A DNA stretch of 64,000 nucleotides from Psychrobacter immobilis (GCF_904846235.1 NZ_CAJGZN010000010.1:1-64000), one strand, 5' to 3'. Shown: positions 29,621 to 40,460, numbered from the stretch's first letter. Translations and numbers: made by a program. Notes: a model not told the origin generated them from the letters alone.

Positions 29621-32149
29621 TTACACAACTGCACGGCGCGCATGCAAAATACCATGTTGCTGCTCTAATTTTGCGAGCAGCTTAGAGAGATGTGCTAAGC
29701 CTGAGACTTCAATATGGAACTTTAAAAAAGCAATATTGTCGTCATTACTTAACGTTTGAACTTGGCGAATATTGACGTTTTCTTTATCAATTATCTGAGT
29801 CAAATCACGTAGCAAACCGCGTCGGTCATATGCTTCGACATGAATATCAACGGGCTGATAACGCCCTGTCTGCACTTGCCAAGCGGCTTCTATCTTGCGC
29901 TCAGGATCACGCTCGACCAGACGTAAGTACTCTGGGCAGCCTCGATTATGTACACTGACGCCGCGCGATAAAGTGATGTAGCCAGCAATCGGTTCGCCAT
30001 GCACAGGATGACAACAACCTGCCAAATTGATTTCAATATTATCCAAACCATCGATATGGATTTTATACGCATCGAGCTTACCTGTATCTCGGTTATCTAC
30101 ATGCGGTACAAAGCTCTCTGGTGGTATCTCAGGTTCAAGGTGTAGCTGACGAGAGATATGACTGGTCAACTGATTCAGGCCAATATCACCTGTCACCAGC
30201 CCTACAATAATATCGTCGGTCGTATTGACATGAAAATGCTGAATATAGTCGTTTAGATCAATACTGTTAGGATGAACAGATAGGCGCTCAAGCTCTTTGC
30301 TGAGCATTTGGCGACCTATTTCAATATTCTTATCACGGTCTTGCTTATTGAACCACTGGCGCAGTTTTGAACGGGCCCGATTGGTATGAATATAACCTAG
30401 CGATGCTACCAACCAATCGCGATTGGGCTCACGCGATGCCTTGGTGATAATCTCAACTTGCTCGCCTGTTTTCAACTGATAGGTCAGTGGCACATAGCGC
30501 TGATTGACGCGGGCTGCCTGCGCGCGGTTGCCAACTTGAGTATGCACATAGTAGGCAAAATCAAGAACGGTCGCGCCTTTTGGTAGTTCGGTAATATCAC
30601 CATCCCGACTAAAGATATAAATACGTTCTAGCTCATCAAAATCAACGAGTTGCTCTTCTTCATCAAACTCGATATCGTCTATCTCTTCGCCCGCTACAAC
30701 AGCTGAGCGTGTCTCATTATTGATAGATAATAATTGGCGCAATGAGCTGATTCTTTGATTCAGATAGTTGTCTTTCTTGTTCTTTAGACCTTCTTTGTAA
30801 TTAACGTGCGCACACATGCCAAGCTCGGCCTCAAAGTGCATCTCATGAGTACGAATCTGGACTTCTAGTGACTTGTTTTCTGCAATCACAGCCGTATGTA
30901 GCGAGCGATAGCCATTGGACTTAGGGTTAGTAATATAGTCATCAAACTGCTCAGGAATATAACGCCATAAACCGTGTACTAGGCCTAAAACGTGATAACA
31001 GTCAGAAGGGCTATTGACCAAGACACGTAAGGCGCGAATGTCATAAAGCTGATCGAACGATAAGCCTTTGAGCTTCATTTTTCGATAAATAGAGTAGATA
31101 TGTTTGACGCGCCCAGATACTTCGCCTTCGATACTGGCATCTGCTAATGATTCATTTAATTTGTCTTGTACGCGCTGAATATAGGACTCGCGTTCGCTAC
31201 GTTTTTCTGACAGCAGCTTAGCAATTTCTTTGTAGCGGTCAGGCGCAAGATAACGGAAAGCTAAATCTTCGAGCTCCCATTTTAACTGTGCAATGCCTAG
31301 GCGATGGGCTAATGGCGCATAAATAGTCATGACTTCACGTGCGACACGCGTTTGACGCTCTGGCCTAGAAAACGTCAATTCACGCATGGCGAAAGTACGT
31401 TCAGCCAGTTTTATCAGTACCACGCGCACATCGTTAGTAACAGAGATGAGCATACTATAAATATTTGATAGCTGATCACGCTGATTATTGACGAAATGGT
31501 CTTCTAAGCGCTTGTTACTCTCAATAATCTCCGACAGCTTACCCATTGCAAGGGTATCTTTAACAAGCGTCAAAATATCTGGACCAAAGTTTTTTTCCAC
31601 TTCAGCGAGACTAATAATTGATTTGCGCGCACTGCGATACAGCATGGCCGCGACCAATGCGTCTTCATCTTGATAAAGATAGGTCAAAATATCAGTCATA
31701 CCAATACCGGTCACATAAGCACCTGAACGCTCAGATTCACTGGTATTCATATGACTGCGAATAAACTCGCAAGCTGCACTTAGGTTGGGTACTGACTCTT
31801 GTCCAATACGCTTGGCCACATTATCTAGCCAAGTAGGTACGTCGATGTTGGCGTGGTGGTCTAAGTCGACCGCCTCAAGCTCATCGTTTGATAGCGCATT
31901 GGTATCATCCAAATACTCGTCTTCAGTGTGAGGGTCATGCAAATGATAAGTGTGTGCAGCTGAGCGATCAAAAGTAGTATGTAGCTTGTGGGTTGCCAAC
32001 TGGTATTTGATGTCGAGGGGAATTTGGGCATAGCTATTGGCTGACTGGTGAGAGCGTTGGCTCGCCACCAGTTGTGCCGCAAGTGTTGCACTATCGGCCT
32101 GAGTGGTCTGTCCATCCACCAGCGGTAATCCTTCACGAATTTTTACCAT
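29621..32149 (-). CDS. relA: GTP pyrophosphokinase RelA
   Basis: A 842-residue (p)ppGpp synthetase of the RelA/SpoT family. The N-terminal hydrolase-like domain lacks the His-Asp pair (VAAMLYRSARKS where SpoT has an HD motif), which marks the synthesis-only RelA branch. The synthetase domain (GRVKHIYSIYRKM...DIRALRVL...NGYRSLHTAVI), TGS domain (LPKGATVLDFAYYVHTQVG), zinc-finger region (GCCHPVHGEP) and ACT domain follow in order. An acidic 100-residue N-terminal extension precedes the fold. GAGGAG supports the start. RelA responds to uncharged tRNA on ribosomes. Confidence 0.95.
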   Translation of the reverse strand: MVKIREGLPLVDGQTTQADSATLAAQLVASQRSHQSANSYAQIPLDIKYQLATHKLHTTFDRSAAHTYHLHDPHTEDEYLDDTNALSNDELEAVDLDHHANIDVPTWLDNVAKRIGQESVPNLSAACEFIRSHMNTSESERSGAYVTGIGMTDILTYLYQDEDALVAAMLYRSARKSIISLAEVEKNFGPDILTLVKDTLAMGKLSEIIESNKRLEDHFVNNQRDQLSNIYSMLISVTNDVRVVLIKLAERTFAMRELTFSRPERQTRVAREVMTIYAPLAHRLGIAQLKWELEDLAFRYLAPDRYKEIAKLLSEKRSERESYIQRVQDKLNESLADASIEGEVSGRVKHIYSIYRKMKLKGLSFDQLYDIRALRVLVNSPSDCYHVLGLVHGLWRYIPEQFDDYITNPKSNGYRSLHTAVIAENKSLEVQIRTHEMHFEAELGMCAHVNYKEGLKNKKDNYLNQRISSLRQLLSINNETRSAVVAGEEIDDIEFDEEEQLVDFDELERIYIFSRDGDITELPKGATVLDFAYYVHTQVGNRAQAARVNQRYVPLTYQLKTGEQVEIITKASREPNRDWLVASLGYIHTNRARSKLRQWFNKQDRDKNIEIGRQMLSKELERLSVHPNSIDLNDYIQHFHVNTTDDIIVGLVTGDIGLNQLTSHISRQLHLEPEIPPESFVPHVDNRDTGKLDAYKIHIDGLDNIEINLAGCCHPVHGEPIAGYITLSRGVSVHNRGCPEYLRLVERDPERKIEAAWQVQTGRYQPVDIHVEAYDRRGLLRDLTQIIDKENVNIRQVQTLSNDDNIAFLKFHIEVSGLAHLSKLLAKLEQQHGILHARRAVV

Positions 32150-32572
32150 AGCCGACTCCTCTTAGCTATTTTGAATTGATTATAACCTCATCTACTATGC
32201 ACACACTCTGAATTAACGATCCATAAAGCGTCAGCTATAAACCAATACAACTGCTAAAAATGTTATTTTTAGCAGCTATAAAATGCGCGTAAAATATATA
32301 AAGCTATGAGTGCAAATGCTTGCTATGTAGCGATTGGAAACATCATCAAAAACATAGGAAGATTGTTTACTATTATCTCATTTTAAAGTGACAAATCAAG
32401 CGAGCCTCTGTACGGCTGTGGTCAATTACGCTAAATAATGACTATTTATTAGCACAAACTTATCAAAGCTTTGAGTTATCTTAGATAATTGTAATAACCC
32501 TTAAATGTCTCTTTAATCAGGTTCAACTATCAGTCATTTCTAGCTATCAATCATTTTTGAAAATTAATAACG
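32150..32572. other. Intergenic region between relA and rlmD
   Basis: The 423 bases have no supportable gene. The notable structure is the perfect hairpin at 32251-32275. The region should hold the relA promoter on the minus strand. Confidence 0.4.
32251..32275. other. Perfect 11-bp hairpin upstream of relA
   Basis: CTGCTAAAAAT and ATTTTTAGCAG pair perfectly around GTT, about 100 bases before the relA start. It could be a weak terminator for rlmD on the minus strand or an operator; the U run is internal to the stem. Confidence 0.5.
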
Positions 32573-34144
32573 TTAAACTGCTACTTTTTCAAAGCGAGCG
32601 ATAGATTCAACATGGCCCGTATGGCAGAACATATCCATCACGCCAGCATGAGTCAGACGATAGCCTTGTTCTAACAATGCTTTTGTATCACGAGCAAGGG
32701 TCGCTGGGTTACAAGAGACATAAACAATGCGCTCAGCATTAAATTTTGGCAAATATTGCATAATCTCCCAAGCACCAGAGCGCGGTGGATCAATCAATAG
32801 TGCATCAAAGCCTTGGTTGGCCCATGGCTTATCAGTACAGTCTTGAGTCAAATCTTGACTGTAAAATTCAGTATTGTTGATACCGTTGCGACGAGCGTTG
32901 TCAGCAGCACGTTCGGTCATGGCTTCACTGCCTTCGACACCGACTACTGAGCCTGTCTCGCCAACGAGGCGCGCTAGTGGTAAGCTAAAGTTACCCAAGC
33001 CACTGAATAAATCTAATACGCGTTCGCCTGCTTTTAAATCCAATAAGTCACAGGCAAGCTTGGTCATCTGACGGTTGACCGATAAGTTTACTTGAGTAAA
33101 GTCAGTAGGGATAAATTCAAAAGTCAGATCATACTCTGGCAATTGATAATATAAACGACCAAATTGCTCGCTCAAATCATCAGCGTCTGTCAACGCAATA
33201 CGTTGGATGCTATCAACGCCTTTCGACTGCAAATACAGCTGCCAATTACGCGCTGCGAAAAATACTTTTAGTTTGTCTATATCAGCGTCTGACAACGGTT
33301 CTAAATTACGTACGATGAGCGCAACTGGCTGATTACCATCAGGTAGTTCTGGCAGTTGCTCACCCATTGCAAGCTCAAGCTGAGCAATCTTGTCACGGCT
33401 CTCTAAAGTGCTAATAAGCGTTTTTAGGTTTTCAATCTCGAAACCAATACGCGGATCTAAGATATGACACTCATTTAGCTCTGCTAAGAAGTTACTTGAA
33501 CGCTCGCGGAAGCCGACAAGCGCGGTTTCTTTTTTGACAACATAGCGCACGCCCAAACGTGCTTTGGTACGATAACCAAGACGATCACCAACCACAGGGG
33601 CCAGCCAATTGTCAGGTTCTGCATTGGCTTGATGCATTAGCATTTCAGCCAGTACTGACTGTTTAAAGTTTATTTGTCCATCTGGCTGCCAGTGCTGCAA
33701 GTTACAACCACCGCAAGTACCGAAATGTGGGCAGGGTGGTACAGCACGTTCAGGGTTTGGGTTGGCAGTAATACTAATGGCATCGCCTTCTTCAAAGCTA
33801 GCACGGCTATTAGTTATTTTTACTAAGGCGCTTTCACCTGGGAGGGCAAAGCTAACAAAGATTTTTTTGCCATGCTTATCTTCAGCATGACCTTCCGCAA
33901 CATCAAAACCATTACCATAAACAGCAACGCCGCGACCATCATGTGATAAGCCATCAATATTAAATGGAATTGGCTCTGCATCTTTTAGACGACGACGTGT
34001 CTTTGATGATGGCTTTGATTTTTTCTTACTCGGCGGAATGACAATCGTTTGGGTGTCGTTTGTTTGAGCTTCATTCGTTTGAGCGTTACTGCTTTGCGCT
34101 GCCATATCAGATGCTGTAGATGTTTTTGAATCGGTGGGTTGCAT
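32573..34144 (-). CDS. rlmD: 23S rRNA (uracil1939-C5)-methyltransferase
   Basis: A 523-residue SAM-dependent RNA methyltransferase (RumA). After a polar leader of about 55 residues comes a TRAM domain, then the cluster motif [10 protein letters not shown] (Cys138, Cys144, Cys147, with a later Cys in LNECHIL as fourth ligand of a 4Fe-4S cluster). The C-terminal Rossmann domain has [23 protein letters not shown] and [13 protein letters not shown], with the catalytic Cys. It is upstream of relA as in Pseudomonas. E. coli RlmD is 433 residues; the extra length is mostly the N-terminal leader and short inserts. Confidence 0.95.
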   Translation of the reverse strand: MQPTDSKTSTASDMAAQSSNAQTNEAQTNDTQTIVIPPSKKKSKPSSKTRRRLKDAEPIPFNIDGLSHDGRGVAVYGNGFDVAEGHAEDKHGKKIFVSFALPGESALVKITNSRASFEEGDAISITANPNPERAVPPCPHFGTCGGCNLQHWQPDGQINFKQSVLAEMLMHQANAEPDNWLAPVVGDRLGYRTKARLGVRYVVKKETALVGFRERSSNFLAELNECHILDPRIGFEIENLKTLISTLESRDKIAQLELAMGEQLPELPDGNQPVALIVRNLEPLSDADIDKLKVFFAARNWQLYLQSKGVDSIQRIALTDADDLSEQFGRLYYQLPEYDLTFEFIPTDFTQVNLSVNRQMTKLACDLLDLKAGERVLDLFSGLGNFSLPLARLVGETGSVVGVEGSEAMTERAADNARRNGINNTEFYSQDLTQDCTDKPWANQGFDALLIDPPRSGAWEIMQYLPKFNAERIVYVSCNPATLARDTKALLEQGYRLTHAGVMDMFCHTGHVESIARFEKVAV

Positions 34145-34205
34145 AAACCTGCCTTAATAATAAATAACTAGAAGAGGGGAATAAAAACTACTAATAATGC
34201 GAATT

Positions 34206-35030
34206 CTATAATTCGGGTGCCGATGACCAGTCAGCGATAAACTCTTGATGTCGCGGACTACCGTCAGCTTGGGTATACTTTGCCAGATAGTCATAGCTCT
34301 GCTGCTGCCAAGCATCAAAATCTTGTGAAGACAACTGTCCTGTTAGACGTAACCAGCGTAAATAAATAAGCCAAGTGTTCATAACATCAGACTCACAGTA
34401 TATAGATAGGGTCTGCCAGTCACCGCTACTAACAAGCGCGCCAACCATGCTGCCATCCACGTCAGTTTTACCGGGTAATCCGTACAGACTTGCGACGATA
34501 TCCATGGCTTCGCGGCGGCTAGCACCGTACTGGCTAAACCGATCCATCAAGTCTAGATGACGCGTATGAAAGCGATTAACATAGTTATCAAAGCGCATGT
34601 TTTTAATTCGCTCGCCTTCTTCGAACAGCCAGGGCGCTGACAAATCATATTGCATGGCACGATATATCAGTACAGGTATGTCAAAGCCTGAGCCATTCCA
34701 ACTAATAAGTTGCGGCAGTGTCTCAATGTCGTTAAATGCTCTAAAGAACTTGGCTAGGATTTCTTTTTCACTAAATTTATCGGCAGTCAAAGAAAATAGC
34801 GATAACTTACCATCTTTGATATACAGAGCTGAGATACAGACGATACGCTGTAGTGGCAAGCGCATAAAGTCGTGCCCTGCCTCTTGTGTACGTATCGCTG
34901 TCAGCGCACTTAACGCATCCGCATCGTTGAGATCGGCCAATTGCGGATAGATACGGCGTGCTGCATCGACATCGGCGACAGTCTCGATATCAAAAACCAA
35001 GATAGGGTCGGATGGTAGCGCTTGTGACAT
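34206..35030 (-). CDS. 3'-5' exonuclease, PolB-exonuclease-like
   Basis: A 274-residue protein matching the predicted 3'-5' exonucleases related to the proofreading domain of DNA polymerase B. ExoI motif FDIETVADVD supplies the first Asp and Glu (14 and 16); ExoII is ISWNGSGFDIPVL; ExoIII lies in the YCESDVMNTWLIYLRW block. These acids bind two metals in DEDD-type nucleases. AGGA at good spacing supports the ATG. It lies between rlmD and cysM on the same strand; a transposon-like repeat separates it from cysM. Confidence 0.88.
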   Translation of the reverse strand: MSQALPSDPILVFDIETVADVDAARRIYPQLADLNDADALSALTAIRTQEAGHDFMRLPLQRIVCISALYIKDGKLSLFSLTADKFSEKEILAKFFRAFNDIETLPQLISWNGSGFDIPVLIYRAMQYDLSAPWLFEEGERIKNMRFDNYVNRFHTRHLDLMDRFSQYGASRREAMDIVASLYGLPGKTDVDGSMVGALVSSGDWQTLSIYCESDVMNTWLIYLRWLRLTGQLSSQDFDAWQQQSYDYLAKYTQADGSPRHQEFIADWSSAPEL

Positions 35031-35055
35031 AGATAATCCTGACTATTTATGAGCT

Positions 35056-35160
35056 TATAGTTAATTCATTATAAAAGAATAACAGCGTTAACCTTGCTTG
35101 AAGTATTACGTTTACATCTGCACTTGGCCGCTTTGTACTTCTTTTAAATTAACGATACTA
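35056..35160. repeat. Miniature inverted-repeat element, third copy of the 1254-1361 type
   Basis: The unit begins TATAGTTAATTCATTATAAA and ends TTTTAAATTAACGATACTA. Inside, AGCGTTAACCTTGCTTG and ATCTGCACTTGGCCGC match unit A closely throughout. It is 105 bp, lies between the exonuclease gene and cysM, and ends 19 bases before the cysM stop. No coding frame. Confidence 0.75.
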
Positions 35161-35178
35161 AATGGTATTTCTTATGCA

Positions 35179-36150
35179 TTAATTAACTTCTGCGCTACTG
35201 TTATCCATATTGCTATCGTCAACGTTATATAAACCCGTTGATAAATAACGATCGCCACGATCGCAGACAATAAAAGCAATGACAGCATTAGGGTTTGCTT
35301 TTGCCACTTGGGTCGCTGCCCATGCAGCTGCGCCCGAAGATACCCCAGCAAAAATACCTTCAGTCTTCGCCAATTTACGCATATATACTTCGGCAATACG
35401 CTGATCGATATCCATCACTTCATCAATCAAGTCTGCATCAAAAATACCTGGCATATAGGCAGCAGGCCAACGGCGAATACCAGCAATCGAAGCTTCTTCG
35501 TCAGGCTGTAGGCCGATAATTTTGACGTCTGGATTTTGCTCTTTTAGGTAGCGTGATACACCAGTAATCGTACCTGTCGTGCCCATCGAGCTAATAAAAT
35601 GCGTAATTTTACCTTCTGTCTGTGCCCATAGCTCAGGGCCTGTAGTCAGGTAATGTGCTTGGCTATTATCAGGATTATTAAACTGATCCAATACAACCCC
35701 TTTGCCATCTGTTTGCATCTGCAATGCCAAATCACGCGCAGCTTCCATACCTTCGTCTACTTCAATCAGCGTTGCGCCATAAGCAATCATGGCATCTTTA
35801 CGCTCTTGGGTAGAGTTGGTCGGCATCAGCAACGTTATCGGATAGCCACGCATCGCAGCGACCATGGCCAATGCAATACCAGTATTGCCACTAGTGGCTT
35901 CAATCAACATATCACCAGGCTTGATATCACCGCGCTGTTCTGCTTGATAAATCATATTAAAAGCAGGACGATCCTTTACAGAACCCGCTGGATTATTGCC
36001 TTCAAGCTTAGCTAATACTGTGGCGCCATTGGCAATGTGCTCTTGCTCAGGCAGGCGTTGAAGTTTTACCAGCGGCGTTTGACCAACGCAATCAGCGAGG
36101 GTAGTGATTTGAGTAATAAAGTTAGCATTTGACATGGCCGTAGTGGACAT
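35179..36150 (-). CDS. cysM: Cysteine synthase B
   Basis: A 323-residue PLP enzyme that makes cysteine (or S-sulfocysteine from thiosulfate) from O-acetylserine. The PLP lysine is Lys59 in NPAGSVKDRPAF; SGNTGIALA binds the substrate, and SSMGTTGTITG holds the phosphate. The CysM branch is favoured over CysK by the NNPAGSVKDRPA block and the relA-rlmD-cysM-gacS neighbourhood. AGGA lies eight bases before the ATG at 36150; a second ATG at 36135 is less likely. Confidence 0.95.
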   Translation of the reverse strand: MSTTAMSNANFITQITTLADCVGQTPLVKLQRLPEQEHIANGATVLAKLEGNNPAGSVKDRPAFNMIYQAEQRGDIKPGDMLIEATSGNTGIALAMVAAMRGYPITLLMPTNSTQERKDAMIAYGATLIEVDEGMEAARDLALQMQTDGKGVVLDQFNNPDNSQAHYLTTGPELWAQTEGKITHFISSMGTTGTITGVSRYLKEQNPDVKIIGLQPDEEASIAGIRRWPAAYMPGIFDADLIDEVMDIDQRIAEVYMRKLAKTEGIFAGVSSGAAAWAATQVAKANPNAVIAFIVCDRGDRYLSTGLYNVDDSNMDNSSAEVN

Positions 36151-36666
36151 AAAGTATCCTTTTCTATTTTTTAAATATGTTTTTAATGGCTTGTTTTTGA
36201 TGGAAGCGCTGTTTTTATTGTTTGATCATAATTTTAGACAGTCGCTTGGTATATAGGTTTACGGTGATAAGCGAGCTAAAAACGAAAGGCATTAGAGTGC
36301 GCTCTCATATGTTATGACTATGAGCGATATATTGTGGTAAATAAAAAGTGGCTTTATTATATCATTTTGTTTTCAGCTGCGCTTATCGCATCAAGGATTA
36401 ATAGTCACTGTATCAGGTCAGTACTAATGCTACGTTAAGGGTTGCAAAAGTAGGACCATTGCTTAAAGCCATATTCTCTTTGACACAGAGTGGTTGGTAC
36501 TCTAATTATAACGTTATTCATCACATGGAATGCTTAACCAGTACTTATAAAATCCTGTTAAGATAATCTTGAACTATTTATCAATTGTCTTATCAAAATT
36601 AGTGAACTTATTAATGATTAATAGCTTCATTAAGAGTAGCCCCTTACCCAAATACTCTGATACGAC
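36151..36666. other. Divergent intergenic region between cysM and gacS-like gene
   Basis: The 516 bases contain no supportable open frame and no strong dyad. Both divergent promoters should be here; I could not identify either with confidence. Confidence 0.35.
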
Positions 36667-39600
36667 ATGCTGCAAGTATCACGAATACTGACATTATTAC
36701 AAAAATTCACGGCAAGAACCTTAGTAGAGAGTAGACCTAGCATGGCATATAAAAAACGTTTCGACACCAGTAGTGCTTATGGTCAGCTGATCATACTGGT
36801 GTTTTTGCCTATCTGTGTGTTGGCAGCAGTAGGCGGCATTTTGGTATTTCACGAAACCATGCGCGCAAGCGACTCTGAACAAGAAGTATTGGCCGAAGCG
36901 GTACTTATTCGTTATACACCAGTCATAGCTGAACTGATTCCTGAGCTGCTAGAACAAGAGCGCCAGCAAGTAGGGAGTAGTGCTGAGAGGACCCAGCAAG
37001 CGGCAATGACGACGCTAGAGGGTATCCAAGATAAGCTTGGACGTATGCAGTCTGAGCAGCATGTACAGCGCATTGCTATTATTAATGAAGGCAATCAAAT
37101 ACTAGCAACAGTCGGTTATGGTCTCAATGAAGAGTGGCCGCTAATCAGTGATTCCGCAAGCTTTTTGTCACAACGACCAACGCCTGTAGGCACAGCGTAT
37201 GGCAGTGTGTTGGGAGAATTTGAAGGGCAGACATTGTGGTTGCTCGTCGATATGGATAATGAGCCGCTCTATATTGCACGCTACCGTATTGCGATGGCGT
37301 TAGTGATTACCGGCTTGTTTACTATTTTGATTCTACTACTGAGTTTAAATATCTATTCGAAACGTTGGATTGCTCCCATTTATGAGCTGCGGTTGCAGTT
37401 GCAGCGTACCCATGTTGATAATTTATACCAACCTGTACCCGTTGAGTCAGATGGTGAGCTGAATTTATTACAGCAAGATCTAGTCAGAACATTACGCCGC
37501 TTACATAGAAGCTTTCAAGAGCTCAAAGACCATGCCGAGCAGACTGAGGATGATTTACGGTTGGCATTTGATGAGATGGAAATGCAAAACATCTCTATTC
37601 GAAATGCACGTGATGCAGCGATTTCAACCAGCCAAGCAAAGTCTGCATTTTTAGCCAATATCAGTCATGAACTGCGTACACCATTGAACAGTATCGATGG
37701 TTTTATTAATTTGCTGGCACGTCATGGTGAGCTCAATCCTGAGCAGGACTTGTATGTACAGACCATACGTAAGTCCTCAGCACACTTGCTCGCTTTGGTA
37801 AATGATGTCTTAGACTTCTCTAAGATTGAGGCAGGTAAGCTGGTACTGGATCGCCATGAGTTCGATCTCTATGACACTATTTATGATGTGGTCGATATGC
37901 TATCTCCGGTCTCTGCGGAGAAGGGTTTACGCATGGCAGTACTGTTTTACAATGATGTGCCGATGCGTATCAATGGCGATGCGTTACGTCTTAAGCAAGT
38001 ATTGACCAATATTGTTGGTAATGCCATTAAGTTCACGGATAGTGGTGATGTGGTGGTGCGTGTGAGCTTAGATGACCACCGTGATAATTATCTGATGATT
38101 AGCGTGCAAGATAGCGGAAAAGGTATTTCTCTGGCAGATCAAAAAATGCTGTTCCAAAGCTTTAGCCAAGGCGATCCATCAATCACGCGTCAGTATGGTG
38201 GTACAGGGTTGGGTCTGGTCATCTCCAAACAGTTAACGCGCTTGATGGGCGGGGATATTGGATTTCATGATAATGCGCAAGAGAATATTGCCAATCAAGG
38301 TGCGACGTTTTGGTTTCGCATGCCAGCCCATGTCGATGTGCTAGAGGCAGCCACAGGGCAAACGATTGAGCTGCCAGTATTAGCACCATTGGCGAGCGAG
38401 ACCGATGAATTTAATGTGTTGGTTTGGATCAATCATACCGCTTCGATACAAGTACTCAAGGCTAGCTTGCAGTACTTACCAATTAAATTGACTCAAGCCA
38501 ACTCGTTGCCAGGAGTGCTTGAGTCATTAAAAGAGCACGGTAACTATTGGGATTGGGTCATCGTTGATGATGACACGCAAGACGATATGATGGCGCTCCT
38601 CAAGCAAATACGTTTGCATTATCAAGGCAAGCTTGCTGTATTTGGCTATCAAGTGGCGGCCGATCAAGCGCTACTCAATCGCTATCATGCCAACATACTG
38701 TATGAGCCATTAGACAAAAGACAGCTGTACGCGATGCTTGATACGCAAAGCCGTAGTACGCCGCAAAGCCTGCAGGAACCACGCTGGAAAGGGGTCACGG
38801 TACTGGCAGTTGATGACCATTTGCCCAATTTACTAGTGCTTGATGCTCTATTGAGCGAGCTAGGGATTCAGGTAGTTACTGCGAGCAGTGGGTTTGATGC
38901 TATCGAGATTATCAGTAAACAGCAAACCAAAAACATCAAAACTGCCAAGAGCGATAAGCAAAGCCTATCGAATAAAACGCAACTTTCTAAAGCAGAAACA
39001 CGTGATGAGATAAATAAGAAAACAAACAGCGCGTTCTATCATGAGGACACGAGCGCTGACGATAAAGCAGGTACGCAAGACAAAGACAATATTGATCTGA
39101 TATTTATGGATATTCAAATGCCGCGTATGTCAGGACATGAGGCGGCTAAGCAAATCCGCAATATCGAAAATGCGGATAGTCGTATCCCTATTATCGCTCT
39201 GACAGCTCACGGGTTGGCAGATGAACGTGACAAACTTATAGCCAGCGGTATCAATGACTATGTCGGCAAACCTATTAGCCAACCTCAGTTATTACAGGTG
39301 CTACAGAAATGGCTTGGTCGCAAGAGTACGACACCACAATTGACCGCATTGCCCGATACAGATTTGCAAAACTTTGGTTTACAGCATCCAGATTTACAGG
39401 GTGCTAATTTACAAGATGCTAATGTACAGAGTATCGACCCAACAGAGGCTGAGTTAACTGCTATTGACTCGCTGCGCGGTTACTCAATCAATGATAATGA
39501 TTTATCGAACGACTTACTCTCTAACAATGTAAATGGGCTAGAGACTCAAGCCAGTTCAGATATGTCTTCAGATACATTAACCACTACTTATCCAATAATA

Positions 39601-40356
39601 AGAGGAGACGGGGTAGATCGTAATAGTACTTCTGTCAGTAGCGAGCCGAAAATTACCCGTCCACTATCCCTGAAAAAAATCCGTGATGATTATTTGCGCG
39701 ATAGCCAGCCTCGTGAAGGCTATAGACGGGATACTGCGCGTGATATTCAGCCGCGCTATGAGAGCTTACGTTTACAAAAACAAGGTCAATCGCCACTACT
39801 ACAATCACCAACAAAGTCTATCAATAACTCTCAAGATAAAAGCCCTCAAGACCAAAGCTTTCAAGATAGAACAGCTAACGCTAACTCGGCTTTACACGAG
39901 CAAATCAATAATGACCTTAGTAACAATAATATAAGCAAAAGTGATACCTCAAACATTTTAGATTGGCAAGATGCGCTCACTCGTTCAGCGAATAAACCTG
40001 AATTGGCGGCCAAGCTTATTATCATGATGATCGATACTATCAATGATGAAAAACAAGCGCTTATTCAGGCATGGGAAGCGCATGACCGCAATATGTTGGC
40101 ACAAATTGCCCATCGTATATTGGGTGGGAGTCGATATACAGGTGTACCACAACTGCGTCAGGCTAGCCAAGATTTGGAAGATAAGTGCCTGCTGAATGTA
40201 CAGCATACGACACCTGTGCAATTTGCAATGATTGAGCCATATTATGAGGCATTATTAACGGCGCTAGACAACTTGCAAAAGGTGGATTTATCTTCTTATC
40301 CGCAGCTTAATTATCATCGCTTAAGCGAAAATGACATGACGTGGAAAATGATATAA
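36667..40356 (+). CDS. gacS: Hybrid sensor histidine kinase, GacS/BarA type
   Basis: A 1229-residue inner-membrane hybrid kinase. Order: TM1 (about 38-58), a periplasmic domain, TM2 (about 210-230), HAMP, HisKA with SHELRTPLNSIDG (His334), HATPase (NIVGNAIKF, GTGLGLVIS), receiver with acceptor MDIQMPRMSG (Asp815), a long polar linker and an HPt domain with AHRILGG (His1149). The neighbourhood cysM-rlmD-relA is that of gacS/barA, whose partner GacA controls Rsm small RNAs. The receiver has a polar insert of about 60 residues before its phospho-acceptor strand, and the linker holds a short pentapeptide-like run (DLQGANLQDANV). An ATG at 36739 is an equally good start; neither has a strong ribosome site. 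Confidence 0.9.
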   Translation: MLQVSRILTLLQKFTARTLVESRPSMAYKKRFDTSSAYGQLIILVFLPICVLAAVGGILVFHETMRASDSEQEVLAEAVLIRYTPVIAELIPELLEQERQQVGSSAERTQQAAMTTLEGIQDKLGRMQSEQHVQRIAIINEGNQILATVGYGLNEEWPLISDSASFLSQRPTPVGTAYGSVLGEFEGQTLWLLVDMDNEPLYIARYRIAMALVITGLFTILILLLSLNIYSKRWIAPIYELRLQLQRTHVDNLYQPVPVESDGELNLLQQDLVRTLRRLHRSFQELKDHAEQTEDDLRLAFDEMEMQNISIRNARDAAISTSQAKSAFLANISHELRTPLNSIDGFINLLARHGELNPEQDLYVQTIRKSSAHLLALVNDVLDFSKIEAGKLVLDRHEFDLYDTIYDVVDMLSPVSAEKGLRMAVLFYNDVPMRINGDALRLKQVLTNIVGNAIKFTDSGDVVVRVSLDDHRDNYLMISVQDSGKGISLADQKMLFQSFSQGDPSITRQYGGTGLGLVISKQLTRLMGGDIGFHDNAQENIANQGATFWFRMPAHVDVLEAATGQTIELPVLAPLASETDEFNVLVWINHTASIQVLKASLQYLPIKLTQANSLPGVLESLKEHGNYWDWVIVDDDTQDDMMALLKQIRLHYQGKLAVFGYQVAADQALLNRYHANILYEPLDKRQLYAMLDTQSRSTPQSLQEPRWKGVTVLAVDDHLPNLLVLDALLSELGIQVVTASSGFDAIEIISKQQTKNIKTAKSDKQSLSNKTQLSKAETRDEINKKTNSAFYHEDTSADDKAGTQDKDNIDLIFMDIQMPRMSGHEAAKQIRNIENADSRIPIIALTAHGLADERDKLIASGINDYVGKPISQPQLLQVLQKWLGRKSTTPQLTALPDTDLQNFGLQHPDLQGANLQDANVQSIDPTEAELTAIDSLRGYSINDNDLSNDLLSNNVNGLETQASSDMSSDTLTTTYPIIRGDGVDRNSTSVSSEPKITRPLSLKKIRDDYLRDSQPREGYRRDTARDIQPRYESLRLQKQGQSPLLQSPTKSINNSQDKSPQDQSFQDRTANANSALHEQINNDLSNNNISKSDTSNILDWQDALTRSANKPELAAKLIIMMIDTINDEKQALIQAWEAHDRNMLAQIAHRILGGSRYTGVPQLRQASQDLEDKCLLNVQHTTPVQFAMIEPYYEALLTALDNLQKVDLSSYPQLNYHRLSENDMTWKMI

Positions 40357-40460
40357 GTTGAAGATGAGGTAAGACGGTCAGAATCATTCAGATTCAGAGA
40401 GCGATAGACGATCGCGCTAAAATTGTTTATAGCTACTAGTTAGACAATCTTTATCTGCTG

